A DNA stretch of 64,000 bases from contig NZ_QTJU01000001.1 of NCBI RefSeq assembly GCF_003412455.1, positions 124,001 to 188,000 of the forward strand. The letters are read 5' to 3'. This DNA comes from Deminuibacter soli. GTDB taxonomy: Bacteria > Bacteroidota > Bacteroidia > Chitinophagales > Chitinophagaceae. This document shows, one piece after another, positions 44,095 through 54,500 of the stretch. Position numbers and translations under genes: made by a program. The notes beneath the pieces are model-generated. The model had not been told where the DNA came from. It searched no databases and worked only from the letters and a program-made list of their open reading frames with translations. The stretch's first letter is position 1. Each line of letters starts with the position of its first letter.

Positions 44095-45297
44095 ATGGAA
44101 GCACAATACACGGCAACTGCCACCGCCCCGGCAGCGAAGGGCATTTCAAGGGGGTTAACCATACTGCTGGCTATTGCAACCGGTATCTCGGTAGCCAATA
44201 TCTATTACAATCAGCCTATTCTGAAAGAAATCGCCGACGCGGTTGGCGTATCGGAAGGGCACATTGGCAATGTTTCGATGTTTACACAGGTGGGCTATGG
44301 CCTGGGCCTGTTTTTCCTGATACCTTTGGGCGATAAGGTAAACCGCAAACGGCTCATCTTCGTGCTGCTGTTCCTGCTTACCCTTACGCTTATCGGCATT
44401 TCTTTTGCCACCTCGCTGGCAGAAGTAAGTATTTACAGCGTGCTGATCGGGTTATTATCGGTATCGGCACAGATTATTATTCCCATGGCCGCCAGTATGG
44501 ATAAGGTAAACCGCGGCAAAACCGTGGGCATCATTATCAGCGGGCTGCTGATCGGTATTTTATCTGCCCGTATTTTCAGCGGCTTAATTGCCGAATGGAT
44601 GGGCTGGCGCTATGTGTTCCGCCTCTCGGCTATACTGGTGGTAACCATGATGGTATTGCTGCAACTGCTGCTGCCTGCGGTGAAGAACGATTTTACCGGC
44701 AACTACCTGAGCCTGCTGAAAAGCACGGTACAGCAATTCAAACAATACTCCCTGCTGCGGGAAGCGTGTTTTTCAGGTGCACTGCTCTTTGGTATTTTCT
44801 GTTCGTTCTGGACCACCTTTACCTTTCACCTGTCTGCCCCGCCTTTTAACTATCATTCAGACACCATCGGCTCTTTCGGTTTTGTAGCCATTGCAGGTGC
44901 GCTGGCAGCTTCTTTTTTTGGCAAGCAAAGCGACAAGGGTAACCACAATGCCCGGCGCAATATTTTTATCGCCATTGGTTTTATTGCAGCCAGTGTACTG
45001 GCAGGCAAGTTGTTTCCTGATTCTGTTATTGCCATGATTGCCTTTGTACTGCTGCTCGATGTAGGTATACAGGCTGCACACGTAAGCAATATGGCCCGTA
45101 TTTATACCCTCAGCGAAACATCGCTGAGCCGGGTGAATACTGTTTACATGACCTGTTATTTCATTGGCGGTTCGCTGGGCACTTTCGTAGGCACTACCTG
45201 CTGGCGCATCGGCGGCTGGAGCCTGGTAACCTGGTCTATGTTGCTGTGGTGTACCCTGGCTGTACTGGTTATGGCTAAAAAGCGTGCCCACCACTAG
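44095..45297 (+). CDS. MFS transporter
   Basis: 400 residues with about 12 membrane segments; the loop between TM2 and TM3 is the family motif GDKVNRKRLI. The N-terminal part is IATGISVANIYYNQPILKEIA. The gene resembles the YgaY/putative sugar-efflux or drug-efflux group. Substrate unknown. The ATG at 44095 is 27 bases after a full -7 match, TAATTTTG (44060-44067). It is divergent from the receptor gene. Confidence 0.92.
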   Translation: MEAQYTATATAPAAKGISRGLTILLAIATGISVANIYYNQPILKEIADAVGVSEGHIGNVSMFTQVGYGLGLFFLIPLGDKVNRKRLIFVLLFLLTLTLIGISFATSLAEVSIYSVLIGLLSVSAQIIIPMAASMDKVNRGKTVGIIISGLLIGILSARIFSGLIAEWMGWRYVFRLSAILVVTMMVLLQLLLPAVKNDFTGNYLSLLKSTVQQFKQYSLLREACFSGALLFGIFCSFWTTFTFHLSAPPFNYHSDTIGSFGFVAIAGALAASFFGKQSDKGNHNARRNIFIAIGFIAASVLAGKLFPDSVIAMIAFVLLLDVGIQAAHVSNMARIYTLSETSLSRVNTVYMTCYFIGGSLGTFVGTTCWRIGGWSLVTWSMLLWCTLAVLVMAKKRAHH

Positions 45298-45348
45298 GCA
45301 ACCCACCGCGCGTATTTCAAGTATATTTATACCACAAACCTTTTTACC

Positions 45349-46125
45349 ATGAAACCGTTTATTGCGTTAGTTGCATTTCTTATGATAACAGCCACGCTCA
45401 GCTTTCCCTCTTTTTCGCAGGGTAAAAGCGTACAATACCAAAGCGGCACCACGCAGCTGGAAGGCTATTTTGCCAAGGCAGCAGGCGCCAAGGCCCCCGG
45501 TGTGTTAATACTGCATGCCTGGATGGGCCTTACCGATCACGAAAAAACCACGGCCAACCGCCTGGCCAAAGCCGGTTACCATGCACTGGCCGCTGATGTG
45601 TATGGCATAGGTGTACACCCTTCCTCCCCTGCTGAAGCAGGCAAGCTGGCAGGTATGTACAAAAGCAATTTCCAGGAATACCAGAACCGCATTAAAGCCG
45701 GTATTGATGAGCTGGTTAAACTTGGTGCGGATCCCAATAAGATTGTAGTGATCGGCTACTGCTTTGGCGGTACCGGCGCTATTGAAGCTGCCAGGGGTGC
45801 TTTACCCGTAAAAGGTATTATCTCTTTTCATGGCGGCCTGGGTAAAGACAGCGTTCGCGCCAATGAACCCATTGTGCCCAAGGTGCTGGTATTGCACGGT
45901 GCAGACGACAAGTACGAATCACCCAAAGAAATCGCCACTTTCCAGCAGGAAATGCGCGACGGCCATGCCGACTGGCAGATGGTATATTTCAGCGGTGCCG
46001 TGCACGCTTTCACCGACCCTGCTGCCGGCAACGATAACTCAAAAGGCTCGGCCTACAATGCGACTGCAGACAGGCGCTCCTGGGAATATATGATGACTTT
46101 TCTGAAAGAAGTGTTTGGCAGGTGA
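45349..46125 (+). CDS. Secreted dienelactone hydrolase-family protein
   Basis: 258 residues with a signal peptide (about 24 residues, ending SFSQ). The catalytic Cys138 is in GYCFGG, the Asp in LHGADDKY (about 187) and the His in GAVHAFTDP (219). The family hydrolyses dienelactone or related esters with a Cys-Asp-His triad. Exported versions are common in Bacteroidota with unknown substrates. It is 51 bp after the MFS gene on the same strand, so the pair may form one unit. Confidence 0.9.
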   Translation: MKPFIALVAFLMITATLSFPSFSQGKSVQYQSGTTQLEGYFAKAAGAKAPGVLILHAWMGLTDHEKTTANRLAKAGYHALAADVYGIGVHPSSPAEAGKLAGMYKSNFQEYQNRIKAGIDELVKLGADPNKIVVIGYCFGGTGAIEAARGALPVKGIISFHGGLGKDSVRANEPIVPKVLVLHGADDKYESPKEIATFQQEMRDGHADWQMVYFSGAVHAFTDPAAGNDNSKGSAYNATADRRSWEYMMTFLKEVFGR

Positions 46126-46141
46126 GCGGCGTTAATCGTCA

Positions 46142-46248
46142 GTCAATGTCGTTTAGTTAAGCGTATTTGATATTTTTAACCGCAAAGAACGCAAAGGCAA
46201 AACCCACAAAGTTCACAAAGGAACCGTTAACTAAACGACATGATTGAC
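46142..46248. repeat. Inverted pair of the dispersed TTAACTAAACGACAT motif
   Basis: GTCAATGTCGTTTAGTTAA (46142-46160) is the inverse of TTAACTAAACGACATGATTGAC (46227-46248) except for a 3-bp gap. Between them is CGCAAAGAACGCAAAGGC-like AG-rich filler. The right arm shares 18 bp with 19689-19706. Confidence 0.65.
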
Positions 46249-46279
46249 TATTCACGGGTAATTTAAGATACCTGTTTAC

Positions 46280-46310
46280 AATAAAAAGAGCGCAGTGCGC
46301 TCTTTTTATT
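46280..46310. terminator. Bidirectional terminator, perfect palindrome
   Basis: AATAAAAAGAGCGCA and its exact complement around one base, between convergent genes. Confidence 0.92.
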
Positions 46311-46356
46311 TGTATGCTAACGTTAAACTTTCAAACATTAAACCTCAAACCATCGA

Positions 46357-49300
46357 TCACCTTTTTTGGTACGTTGGCTGTGCAGGTTGGGTAAAGCCTT
46401 TTGTTTTCAGTTCATCCTTTATTTCAGTAATGGCGCGTTCCAGCTGCGGGTCAACACCCCTGGCCATGGCGCCGAGGTCTTCGGGAACCGTGATATCCGG
46501 GTCTACCCCATGGCCTTCTTTAAACCAGGTGCCATCAGGGTTGTACATGCGGAAATCGGGTGCGGTGATATTGCCGCCGTCGATCAGGTCGGGCAAACCG
46601 CTGATGCCAATCAGCCCGCCCCAGGTACGCATGCCGATCAATGGCCCCAGTTGTCTTTTGCGGAAATAGTCAGGGAAGGCATCGCCGCCTGAGCCGCTCC
46701 ACCCGTTAATAAGCATTACTTTGGGACCGAAGTGCGCATACGGCGGCCAGGGTGAAGGGCTGCCATGGCGCGTTGCCCAGAAAGCCAGCGGTGTGCGGTT
46801 CAGCATCTCGATAAAGCGGTCGGGAATCTGGCCGCCATTATTGAAGCGTTCATCAATAATCAGTGCTTTTTTGTTCCACTGCGCATTGAACTGGCGCATC
46901 AGTTCATTCTGGCCATCGGTGCCGGTGCTGGGTACAAAAATATAACCGGCATCGCCATTGGTGGCCTCTTCCACGCGTTTGCGGTTGGCTTCTATCCAGG
47001 CCAGGTTGCGCAGGCGGTATTCATCATTCAGGGTTTGCACTACTGCGGTTTTGGCGCCGTTGAATGATGGGGTGGAATTATACGTGAGTTCTACCGTTTT
47101 TTTACCCAGGCGCTGAAACGCAGCGTAGGGCTCGGTGGCAGTGGTAATGGGTGTTCCGTTTACTGCCAGTATATAACTGCCTTCGGGAATATCTATGCCT
47201 GGCGCTGCCAGCGGTGAACGGGCTTCTGCATCCCACGGCGCACCATGCATAATTTTGCCTACTTTATAATACTCGCCGGCAGCTTCCCAGTTAATACCCA
47301 GGTACCCAACACTGGCGCCCGCAGGGCGTTCGCCATCGCCGCCGCCATAGTAAGTGTGCGAGGCATTGAGCTCCCCAATCATTTCACCGATAATGAAATT
47401 TACTTCTTCGCGCGTCATCGCGTCTTTCAGCATATTGCCGTATTTCACGCGCACGGCATTCCAGTCAACCCCATGCATATTGGGATCATAGAAATAATCG
47501 CGTTCCAGCCGCCATGCATCGGTAAATACCTGTTTCCATTCTTCGGCAGGGTTAATGGTGAGCTGCATATCGCCGGTGGGAATGCGTTTGTCGAGCTTCT
47601 GGTTTTCGGCCAATGATACCACACTCATTACAGGACCGGCTTTCACCAACAGCTTTTCACCATTGCCGCTGAGCCAGAACTGGTCGGCTTTGGCCACTAC
47701 TGTTTTCTCTGTGCGATCGTTTATATCATAGTATTTAACCGCGCCATCTTCATCGGCTGAACCGGTATTGGGCTGGCGCAGGTACACCAGCTTTCCTTTG
47801 GCTGCATACATAGCGCCGAAGTTGCCGGGTGCAGGTGGCAACAGGTCAAGCCGTGCTTCTATACCATCGAAATCGATGTCTACCGGTTTGGGCGCTTTCT
47901 TGTCTTTCTCCTTGTCTTTATCGTCTGCCTTGGCAGTTGTGTTTTTCTTGTCGCCTGCTTTGGCATCGGCAGGTTTTGTCTCTGCCGCCTCGTCCTTGTC
48001 TTCGTCTTTTATGGCTGTAGCATCGTTTTTAGGTGCAATAGCAGATGGTGTGCTTTTCTTTAAACTGATCGCCGCCAGCTGGGTTGAATTGGTGTAAATA
48101 AATGTGTTATCAAGGTCGCTGTAAACAGGCTTGAACGACTGCGAGGTGGCTAAGAACAAATACTTGCCTTCTGTATCGAACACCGGACTGTAACAGTTGT
48201 AAAATTCACCGGTTACCTGGTGCAGTTTCTTATTCGTGTAGTCGTAAATAAAGATCGCATTGTGCGCATTGTCCAGGTCCCTGCTGTAGGTGATCCAGCG
48301 GCTATCGGGCGACCAGCTGGCGGTAAACCCGTCGAGCGGCCCTTGCGAATAATGCAGCGCTTTATCCAGTTGTGTGGCAGAACCGGCAGCGATATCGTAC
48401 ACATTAATGTGCATGGTTTCATCAATAAACACCAGCTTCTTACTGTCGGGCGACCAGCTGAGTGAATACCTGAAACCCTTGCCATAACTGGTTAATTTAC
48501 GTGGCGGTGCATTTTTCTCCGTGCTTTGCAGGTACAATTCATATTCGCCGGAAGCATCACTCCAGTAAGCAATGTTCTTGCCATCGGGCGACCAGGCAGG
48601 ATAGCGCTCTGCAGCGCCGGAAGTATTGGTGAGATTTTTCACGTACCCATTTTCTGCAGGCAGCGAAAACACTTCACCCCTGGCTTCGAGCAGTACGCGT
48701 TTGCCATCGTTGCTGATCGCTGCATGCTGGATAAAACCTTCAGCAGGAATGACCTTATTGCGCAATGACGCACGGTCGGTAATGACATTGATCTTTACCT
48801 CCGTCGTTTTCTGCGAAGCCAGATCGAGCAGGAATAATTTGCCGCCGTTTTCAAACACGATATCTGAAGGCCCCAGTGAAGGGAAGTGTACATCATAATC
48901 GGTAAAATGGGTTACCTGTTCAAAGGTTTTGCTTTGGGTATGGTAGCGCCACAGGTTTAAGCGCAGTTCAGGGCCTTTATCGGAAAGAAAATAAATATCA
49001 TCACCATGCCACATGGGGTATTCCTCCCCTGCTTCTTCATTACCGGTAATGTTTTCAGAAGTGTTGGTGGCAAAATTAAACACGTAAATATCTGCTTTCC
49101 ATCCGCCGCGGTAACGCTTCCAGTTGCGGCCGGCTTGTGTGCGGAAGGTGAGTGCCATTTGTTTGCCATCCGGCGAGTAAGAACCAAATTCTGCATACGC
49201 CAGCGGCAGTTTGCTTACCACGCCGCCATTAGCGGGTATGGTATAAAACTGGTTGAAACGCTCTTTACCACTTTCGCGGATAGAGGCAAACAACACCTGC

Positions 49301-49653
49301 TTGCCATCGGGCGTCCAGTCTACCACATTGTCTGCATAACCATGCGAAGTTAAGCGCAGGGGCACGCCGCCACCTGTTGGCAATACGTATACATCGCGGT
49401 TACCGTCATAATTGCCGGAAAATGCGATGGTATGGCCGTCGGGAGAGAATTTGGGATAAGTTTCCACGCCGGGTGGCGAGCTGAGGCGTACGGCGTCGCC
49501 GCCTGTTTTGGGCACTACCCAGATATCGTTGGCATACGAAAAAACAATCTGCGACTGCGATACGTCTGGATAGCGGAACAGTCCCGCGTTTACCTGGGCC
49601 TGCAGCTGCACAAAGGCAAACAGCCCGGTAACGCCAAGAAATAGTCGTTTCAT
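46357..49653 (-). CDS. Tricorn-type S41 protease with beta-propeller domains
   Basis: 1098 residues with a signal peptide (MKRLFLGVTGLFAFVQLQAQ). The first about 540 residues contain WD40/PD40-like beta-propeller blades (SPDGHTIAFSGNYDGNRDVY, TPDGKQVLFASIRESGKERF). A Lys/Asp/Glu/Ala-rich linker follows at about 545-590. The C-terminal part has a tricorn C1 domain, a PDZ domain (IPEGSYILAVNGTPITTA) and the S41 active site, with Ser near 988 in NGWSGSGGDAFPDYF. The His in ASHTYYGGGDG may be the catalytic base. Exported members degrade peptides in the envelope. Confidence 0.93.
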   Translation of the reverse strand: MKRLFLGVTGLFAFVQLQAQVNAGLFRYPDVSQSQIVFSYANDIWVVPKTGGDAVRLSSPPGVETYPKFSPDGHTIAFSGNYDGNRDVYVLPTGGGVPLRLTSHGYADNVVDWTPDGKQVLFASIRESGKERFNQFYTIPANGGVVSKLPLAYAEFGSYSPDGKQMALTFRTQAGRNWKRYRGGWKADIYVFNFATNTSENITGNEEAGEEYPMWHGDDIYFLSDKGPELRLNLWRYHTQSKTFEQVTHFTDYDVHFPSLGPSDIVFENGGKLFLLDLASQKTTEVKINVITDRASLRNKVIPAEGFIQHAAISNDGKRVLLEARGEVFSLPAENGYVKNLTNTSGAAERYPAWSPDGKNIAYWSDASGEYELYLQSTEKNAPPRKLTSYGKGFRYSLSWSPDSKKLVFIDETMHINVYDIAAGSATQLDKALHYSQGPLDGFTASWSPDSRWITYSRDLDNAHNAIFIYDYTNKKLHQVTGEFYNCYSPVFDTEGKYLFLATSQSFKPVYSDLDNTFIYTNSTQLAAISLKKSTPSAIAPKNDATAIKDEDKDEAAETKPADAKAGDKKNTTAKADDKDKEKDKKAPKPVDIDFDGIEARLDLLPPAPGNFGAMYAAKGKLVYLRQPNTGSADEDGAVKYYDINDRTEKTVVAKADQFWLSGNGEKLLVKAGPVMSVVSLAENQKLDKRIPTGDMQLTINPAEEWKQVFTDAWRLERDYFYDPNMHGVDWNAVRVKYGNMLKDAMTREEVNFIIGEMIGELNASHTYYGGGDGERPAGASVGYLGINWEAAGEYYKVGKIMHGAPWDAEARSPLAAPGIDIPEGSYILAVNGTPITTATEPYAAFQRLGKKTVELTYNSTPSFNGAKTAVVQTLNDEYRLRNLAWIEANRKRVEEATNGDAGYIFVPSTGTDGQNELMRQFNAQWNKKALIIDERFNNGGQIPDRFIEMLNRTPLAFWATRHGSPSPWPPYAHFGPKVMLINGWSGSGGDAFPDYFRKRQLGPLIGMRTWGGLIGISGLPDLIDGGNITAPDFRMYNPDGTWFKEGHGVDPDITVPEDLGAMARGVDPQLERAITEIKDELKTKGFTQPAQPTYQKR

Positions 49654-49777
49654 AAACAGTATTTAGCGATATGTATAAATTGAAGTCAAACGAATATAAA
49701 CGTCACACCCATTGGCTGCAGCTGCAATGGTACAAACGGCGCCAGGCAGGTGTGTAAGGGTAACTGCACGGCAGCAT

Positions 49778-50536
49778 TTATCCCAGCGGACCTGCGTTGT
49801 AATGCAGCTTTGTTTCATAGGCAATTTCCACCATCCCATTCTGCTGAAAGCGGTTATAGAGGTCAGTGGTGGCCTGTATCATTTCGGTATACCCGGGCTG
49901 GTTTTCGAGCGGCATGTAAGAAGAAGACAGCAGCTGGCCTTTCAGTCCGTCAAGGTCAAGATACTGTGCATGCCGGAAACTTTTAATAGCCAGCGGTGCC
50001 GGTGCAAAAAAGTCGGCAAGCTCAGGCTCATGTGCCTTGCGTATTTTCTCATAGTCGGTACCGTAGGTTTTCTTAATGGCCTCGAAAGCCTGCCCGAAAG
50101 GCGAATCAAGCAGCCGCAGGTTCCATATCAGGGCAACATGCCCACCGGGCTGTAAAATGCGGGCAAACTCTTTACGTGCGGCAGCTGGCTGCAACCAGTG
50201 AAACGCCTGCGCTACGGTAATCAGCGCCATCGAAGCACCGGGCAGGGTGGTTTGTTCGCCTGTTGCATTAATACTGTGAAAAAGCGGCTCGTTGGCGAGG
50301 GCGGTTTCTGCTGCCAGGCGCATAGGCTCATTGGGTTCTACACCAAACACCTCCCATTGCTGCTGCAGCAACAATGCGGTAAGTATACCTGTGCCTGAGC
50401 CCACATCAGCAACCATTGCGCCGGGTGGCAGTGCAAATTCCTGTTGCATAAACTGCAGTAGTGAAGCGGGATAAGTAGGGCGAAACTTTACATAATTGCC
50501 CACGCGGTTCGAGAAACGTTTTTCAGGCTGTAGCAT
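49778..50536 (-). CDS. Class I SAM-dependent methyltransferase
   Basis: 252 residues from the ATG at 50536 (MLQPEKRFSNRVGNYVKFRP); the longer frame from 50629 adds 31 residues of non-family sequence. SAM-binding motif I is VADVGSGTGILTALLL, motif II is GVEPNEPMR, and ITVAQAFHWLQPAAARKEF with LIWNLR are typical of the YcgJ/UbiE-like (Methyltransf_11) group. The target is unknown. A TACTTTTG -7 box ends 3 bases before this ATG (see promoter), so the mRNA may be leaderless. Confidence 0.9.
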   Translation of the reverse strand: MLQPEKRFSNRVGNYVKFRPTYPASLLQFMQQEFALPPGAMVADVGSGTGILTALLLQQQWEVFGVEPNEPMRLAAETALANEPLFHSINATGEQTTLPGASMALITVAQAFHWLQPAAARKEFARILQPGGHVALIWNLRLLDSPFGQAFEAIKKTYGTDYEKIRKAHEPELADFFAPAPLAIKSFRHAQYLDLDGLKGQLLSSSYMPLENQPGYTEMIQATTDLYNRFQQNGMVEIAYETKLHYNAGPLG

Positions 50537-50539
50537 AGT

Positions 50540-50570
50540 CAAAAGTACGCGATTAGCCGCAGCATGGCAA
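50540..50570 (-). promoter_or_regulatory. Promoter abutting the methyltransferase start
   Basis: On the minus strand TTG (50568-50570), 20 bp, then TACTTTTG (50540-50547), followed by three bases and the ATG at 50536. Spacing and both boxes match the Bacteroidota consensus. Confidence 0.65.
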
Positions 50571-50587
50571 CAGGATGGTGAGGACAC

Positions 50588-50621
50588 AAAAAAAGCTGCC
50601 CGGCCGAACCAGGGCAGCTTT
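50588..50621 (-). terminator. Terminator of the adhesin-PorP operon
   Basis: On the minus strand AAAGCTGCCC and GGGCAGCTTT pair and a run of seven T follows. Confidence 0.85.
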
Positions 50622-50638
50622 AAACACAATAACTACGG

Positions 50639-51514
50639 TTACTGAATATTTATTTTGATACCAACTTCATATTGAGCCATATGCACATAACGGCTGGTAT
50701 TGCTGTAAAAAAAGTTAAGCTCGCCCAACTCTTCCAGCATCACGCCTGCCCCGCCCATAATTGTGCCGGGGTTTTGCCAGTACAGGCTGGTATGAAACAG
50801 GTGGTTGTATTCAAACTGCACCGCACCTGTAACAACACCCGATACATGCTGAAATGCTTTATAGGCAACCAGGGGTTTCAGTGTCATGATCTTTTCGTCA
50901 TCCAGCGGAATGGTATAGGCACATTGCAGCTGTGCCAGGCCCTGGCCATCCATATCGGCTTGCTTACTCTGCACTTCCGAGCGCAGGTTATAGGCAGTTG
51001 CACCTAATTCAAGCTGACCGTTTTCATACGTAACACCCAGGTCTCCGTCAAAATAGCCGCCACGGCCGTTAAAGTTCTTTATGTTGGGATCAACCTGACC
51101 ATTGTTCACGGCCGCACTATTATCCAGTTGCTGTTTGTAGTAAGTAAGGTTGGCGCCTATGCGTATACTTTGCGTTTCATCCAGCTTTACCTGATAAGCG
51201 TAAGTGCCTGTTACAGTATAACGCTGCAGCACACCGGCCTTGTCAGACAGCACCTGTAAGCCTGCTGCTGAGTAATTGCCGAAATGTGCATCTGCAGCAA
51301 CACCATAAACACGCGGAGCTCCGTCGAAACCGGTAAGGCCACTGTTTAAAAAGGCATATACATGCGTTTTTCCGTTACTGCCTGCCAATGCCGGGTTCCA
51401 GAGAAACCCATTTCGGTAAAATTGGGAAACCGGCGATACCGTATGACGCTGAGCATATACCCCCGCACTCGTCTGCAGTAAAAACATCGTAACTGCAACT
51501 GCCATATATTTCAT
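50639..51514 (-). CDS. PorP/SprF-family type IX secretion membrane protein
   Basis: 291 residues with a signal peptide (about 22 residues, ending GVYAQ). HTVSPVSQFYRNGFLWNPALAG is the typical N-terminus, where the first helix of the barrel reads P-x-x-x-x-Y-x-x-N. The remainder is beta-barrel-like (VYGVAADAHFGNYSAAGLQV, LELGATAYNLRSE) and ends in an aromatic strand (YEVGIKINIQ). PorP/SprF proteins are outer-membrane partners needed for export or attachment of T9SS type-B substrates such as SprB. It starts 12 bp after the repeat adhesin gene, which ends in such a domain, so that is the likely cognate substrate. Confidence 0.92.
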   Translation of the reverse strand: MKYMAVAVTMFLLQTSAGVYAQRHTVSPVSQFYRNGFLWNPALAGSNGKTHVYAFLNSGLTGFDGAPRVYGVAADAHFGNYSAAGLQVLSDKAGVLQRYTVTGTYAYQVKLDETQSIRIGANLTYYKQQLDNSAAVNNGQVDPNIKNFNGRGGYFDGDLGVTYENGQLELGATAYNLRSEVQSKQADMDGQGLAQLQCAYTIPLDDEKIMTLKPLVAYKAFQHVSGVVTGAVQFEYNHLFHTSLYWQNPGTIMGGAGVMLEELGELNFFYSNTSRYVHMAQYEVGIKINIQ

Positions 51515-51526
51515 TTTCTATTCAGA

Positions 51527-54500
51527 TTAATTGTGAATAATAACTACACTTCCTTTGATCTTCACTTCCCCTTTCACCGTAAGCACGAAATAATAAACAT
51601 CCGCCGGCAAGGATTTGCCATTTACGCGACCATCCCAGTTGTTGGAGTAACCAGTTTGCTGAAATACAAGTCTGCCGGAACGATCAACAACCTGCAGTTT
51701 ATTATCAGGGTATGCAGCCAGTCCTGCTATCACCAGGTTATCATTAATACCATCGCCATCGGGCGTCATCAGTTTGTTGTACTTACCCAGTAACGGTGTT
51801 ACGTTAACCGTAAAACTGGCAGTATTCACACAACCATGCGCATCAGTAAGCGAGATGTTGTAGGTAGTAGTTGCTGCAGGAGCGGCTTTGGGAGAAGCAC
51901 TGCTAGCATCACTCAAACCTGTTGCGGGCGTCCATTCCACTTTACCGGTTCCGTTTACATACAGTTGCGTTTGTTCATTCTCGTTGATCGCGCTGTTACC
52001 CGTGATCTGTATGGCAGGTTTAGCGAATACAATCATCTGCAGGCTGTCGGCAAATGCATCACCCGCAGCATTGGTTACCAAACAGGCAATCCGGTCGCCG
52101 TTAGCGGCTGATGCTGCACTGTAGCTGTTGCCGCTTGCCACTTGCTGGCCATTTTTGAGCCATACGTACTTAACCGCCGCACCGCCGGTTACAGCTGCCG
52201 TAAACTGTACAGGTTTATCTGTACAAATTGCCGTGCCCGGCTGCGCCTGGATTTTAACTGCAAGTGGTGTTGCAGGTTGCTGCACGCTATCAGTAACATT
52301 CACCTGGGTATTCACCTGCGACATACAGCCGGTGGCCGTATTTGTTATCTGGTAGATTACTACTGCATTGCCTTTGCTAATGCCTTTTACCACGCCGTTT
52401 TCATTTACAGCCGCAATGGTATTGTCACTGCTGCTCCATATACCACCTGCATACTGATCGTACAGGGGGATGGATGCACCAACTGCAACACTTCCCGCGC
52501 CTGTAACAGGTGCAATGGCGGGCAGCTCGTTTACTATTGCGTCTATTTTTTGCGGGTCAGATGAACAGCCTGTTGAAACATTGGTACCAATGATATAATA
52601 GCTACCCGCAGCAACACTGGCCGGGGCAGGAACAGGATAAGTACCGGCCATATCTGTATAGTATGCAAATACCAGGTTGTTATCGCTACCCTGCACTACA
52701 GCAGGGGTCGTAAGATTTATGGTAGCAGGGTAACAAACGGCTGCAGCCTGGGCTATCACTTTGGGTTTCGGGTTTACATTTACCCGTACTGATGCAGAAC
52801 CTGAATAGCAACCTGTTGCAGAATTGGTTGCTACCACATAATATGTTCCGCTTCCCAGTGTTTGCGGATTCGCTACAGGCGCATTTAAAACCAGATCGTA
52901 ATAATAACTGAACGACAGTCCGGCATCACTACCTGCTGTAACAGCCGGGGCTGTAATATCAACCAAACCCGGTGCACATACCGCAGCAGGATCGTTGATG
53001 ACCAGTTTGGGCTGGGCATTTATCAAAACAATCACCGGTTTCAATGGCGTACTGCAGCCAGTGGCGGGGCTAACCGCTTTGATGTAATAAGTACCCGACA
53101 GTACACGTGAAGGATCAGCAACAGGCATTGTACCATCAGCATTAAGGTAATAGCTGAATGCAAGTGCTGCATCGCTTCCTGCAGTAATAGCCGCCGCTGT
53201 AAGATTCACCCGGTTAGGCGCACATACTGCTGCCGGGTTATTTATAACCAATGTAGGCTGGGCATTTATGGTTGCCGTTACACTCACCATATTGGATGAA
53301 CAACCTTTTGGGTTGGTTCCCTGTATATAGTAAGTGCCTGCGGCAACTGCTGAAGGATTCGGTACTATAGTAACCCCGTCAGCCAGGAAATAGCGATAGC
53401 TTAAATCAGGACTATTACCGGCTGTTACAGTGGCGGTTAAATCTATGCGATAAGGCGCACATGCCACTGCAGGTTGTGTTACTGCTACAACCGGCTTCGC
53501 ATTAATGATCGCTGTAACCGCAAGCATGTTTGAGGTACAACCATACTGGTTAGCCGACTGGATGAAGTAAGTGCCGGCAGCAACTTTTGTGGGGTCCGGT
53601 ATCACTGTGGCTTTATCCGCCATGTAGTAATGGTAGACCAAAACTCCGGTGCTGCCGGCCGTTATCGCTGGTGCTGTGAGGTCTATGCCGGCAGGTGCAC
53701 ATACAGCTGCTGGATTAGTCACTTTCAAATCCGGCTGCGGATTTATGGCAACTGTAACAGGTAGTATTTTTTGTGCTCCTGATAAAGGATCTGTTGCAAC
53801 AATATAATATACACCTGCTGTTACATGCACCGGATCAGGCACAGCGGCCGACGCAGCCGCGTTGGTAAAATAACTAAAGGTTAAACCCGGCGAGCTGCCC
53901 TGCGTTATGGCAGATGCTGTTAAATCAACTGTTGAAGGTGCGCATACAGCAGGCGGGTTATTTACCTTAAGTACCAGTGAATTTGCTGTCACCTGCACTA
54001 TTGCAGGACTGCTTTTACAACCATCTATATTTGCAGCTACTATATAATAAGTACCTGCAACGACCTCTGTAGGATCAGGCACTGCATGGGTAAGTGCTGC
54101 ATCTGTGTAATAGGCAAAAGTTGCATTATCAGAGGTGCCTGCTGTTACAGCCGGCGCAGTTAAATCTGCCGTGCCGGCACCTGTAGCAATTAAGGGGCTA
54201 TTTACCACCAAGGTCGGGGTGTAAAGCCACCATATTTCCATTGACTTTTGAACTGCGCAACCCGTGATAGGGTTTACACCAGTAATATAATACAAACCTG
54301 AATCTACTGCCTGTGCCTGAGAAAGAGACAATGTCATTCCTGTAATAAAATTATAGTAACTGTATATAAGTCCGCCTTCACTTCCGGCTGTGATGGCAGG
54401 AGCAGTTAGATCTGTGGTTATACCGGCGCACATACCTGCAGGCCGGTTTATCACTACTACCGGTACTTTATTAACATTTGCATTGACCATCTTCGGATCG

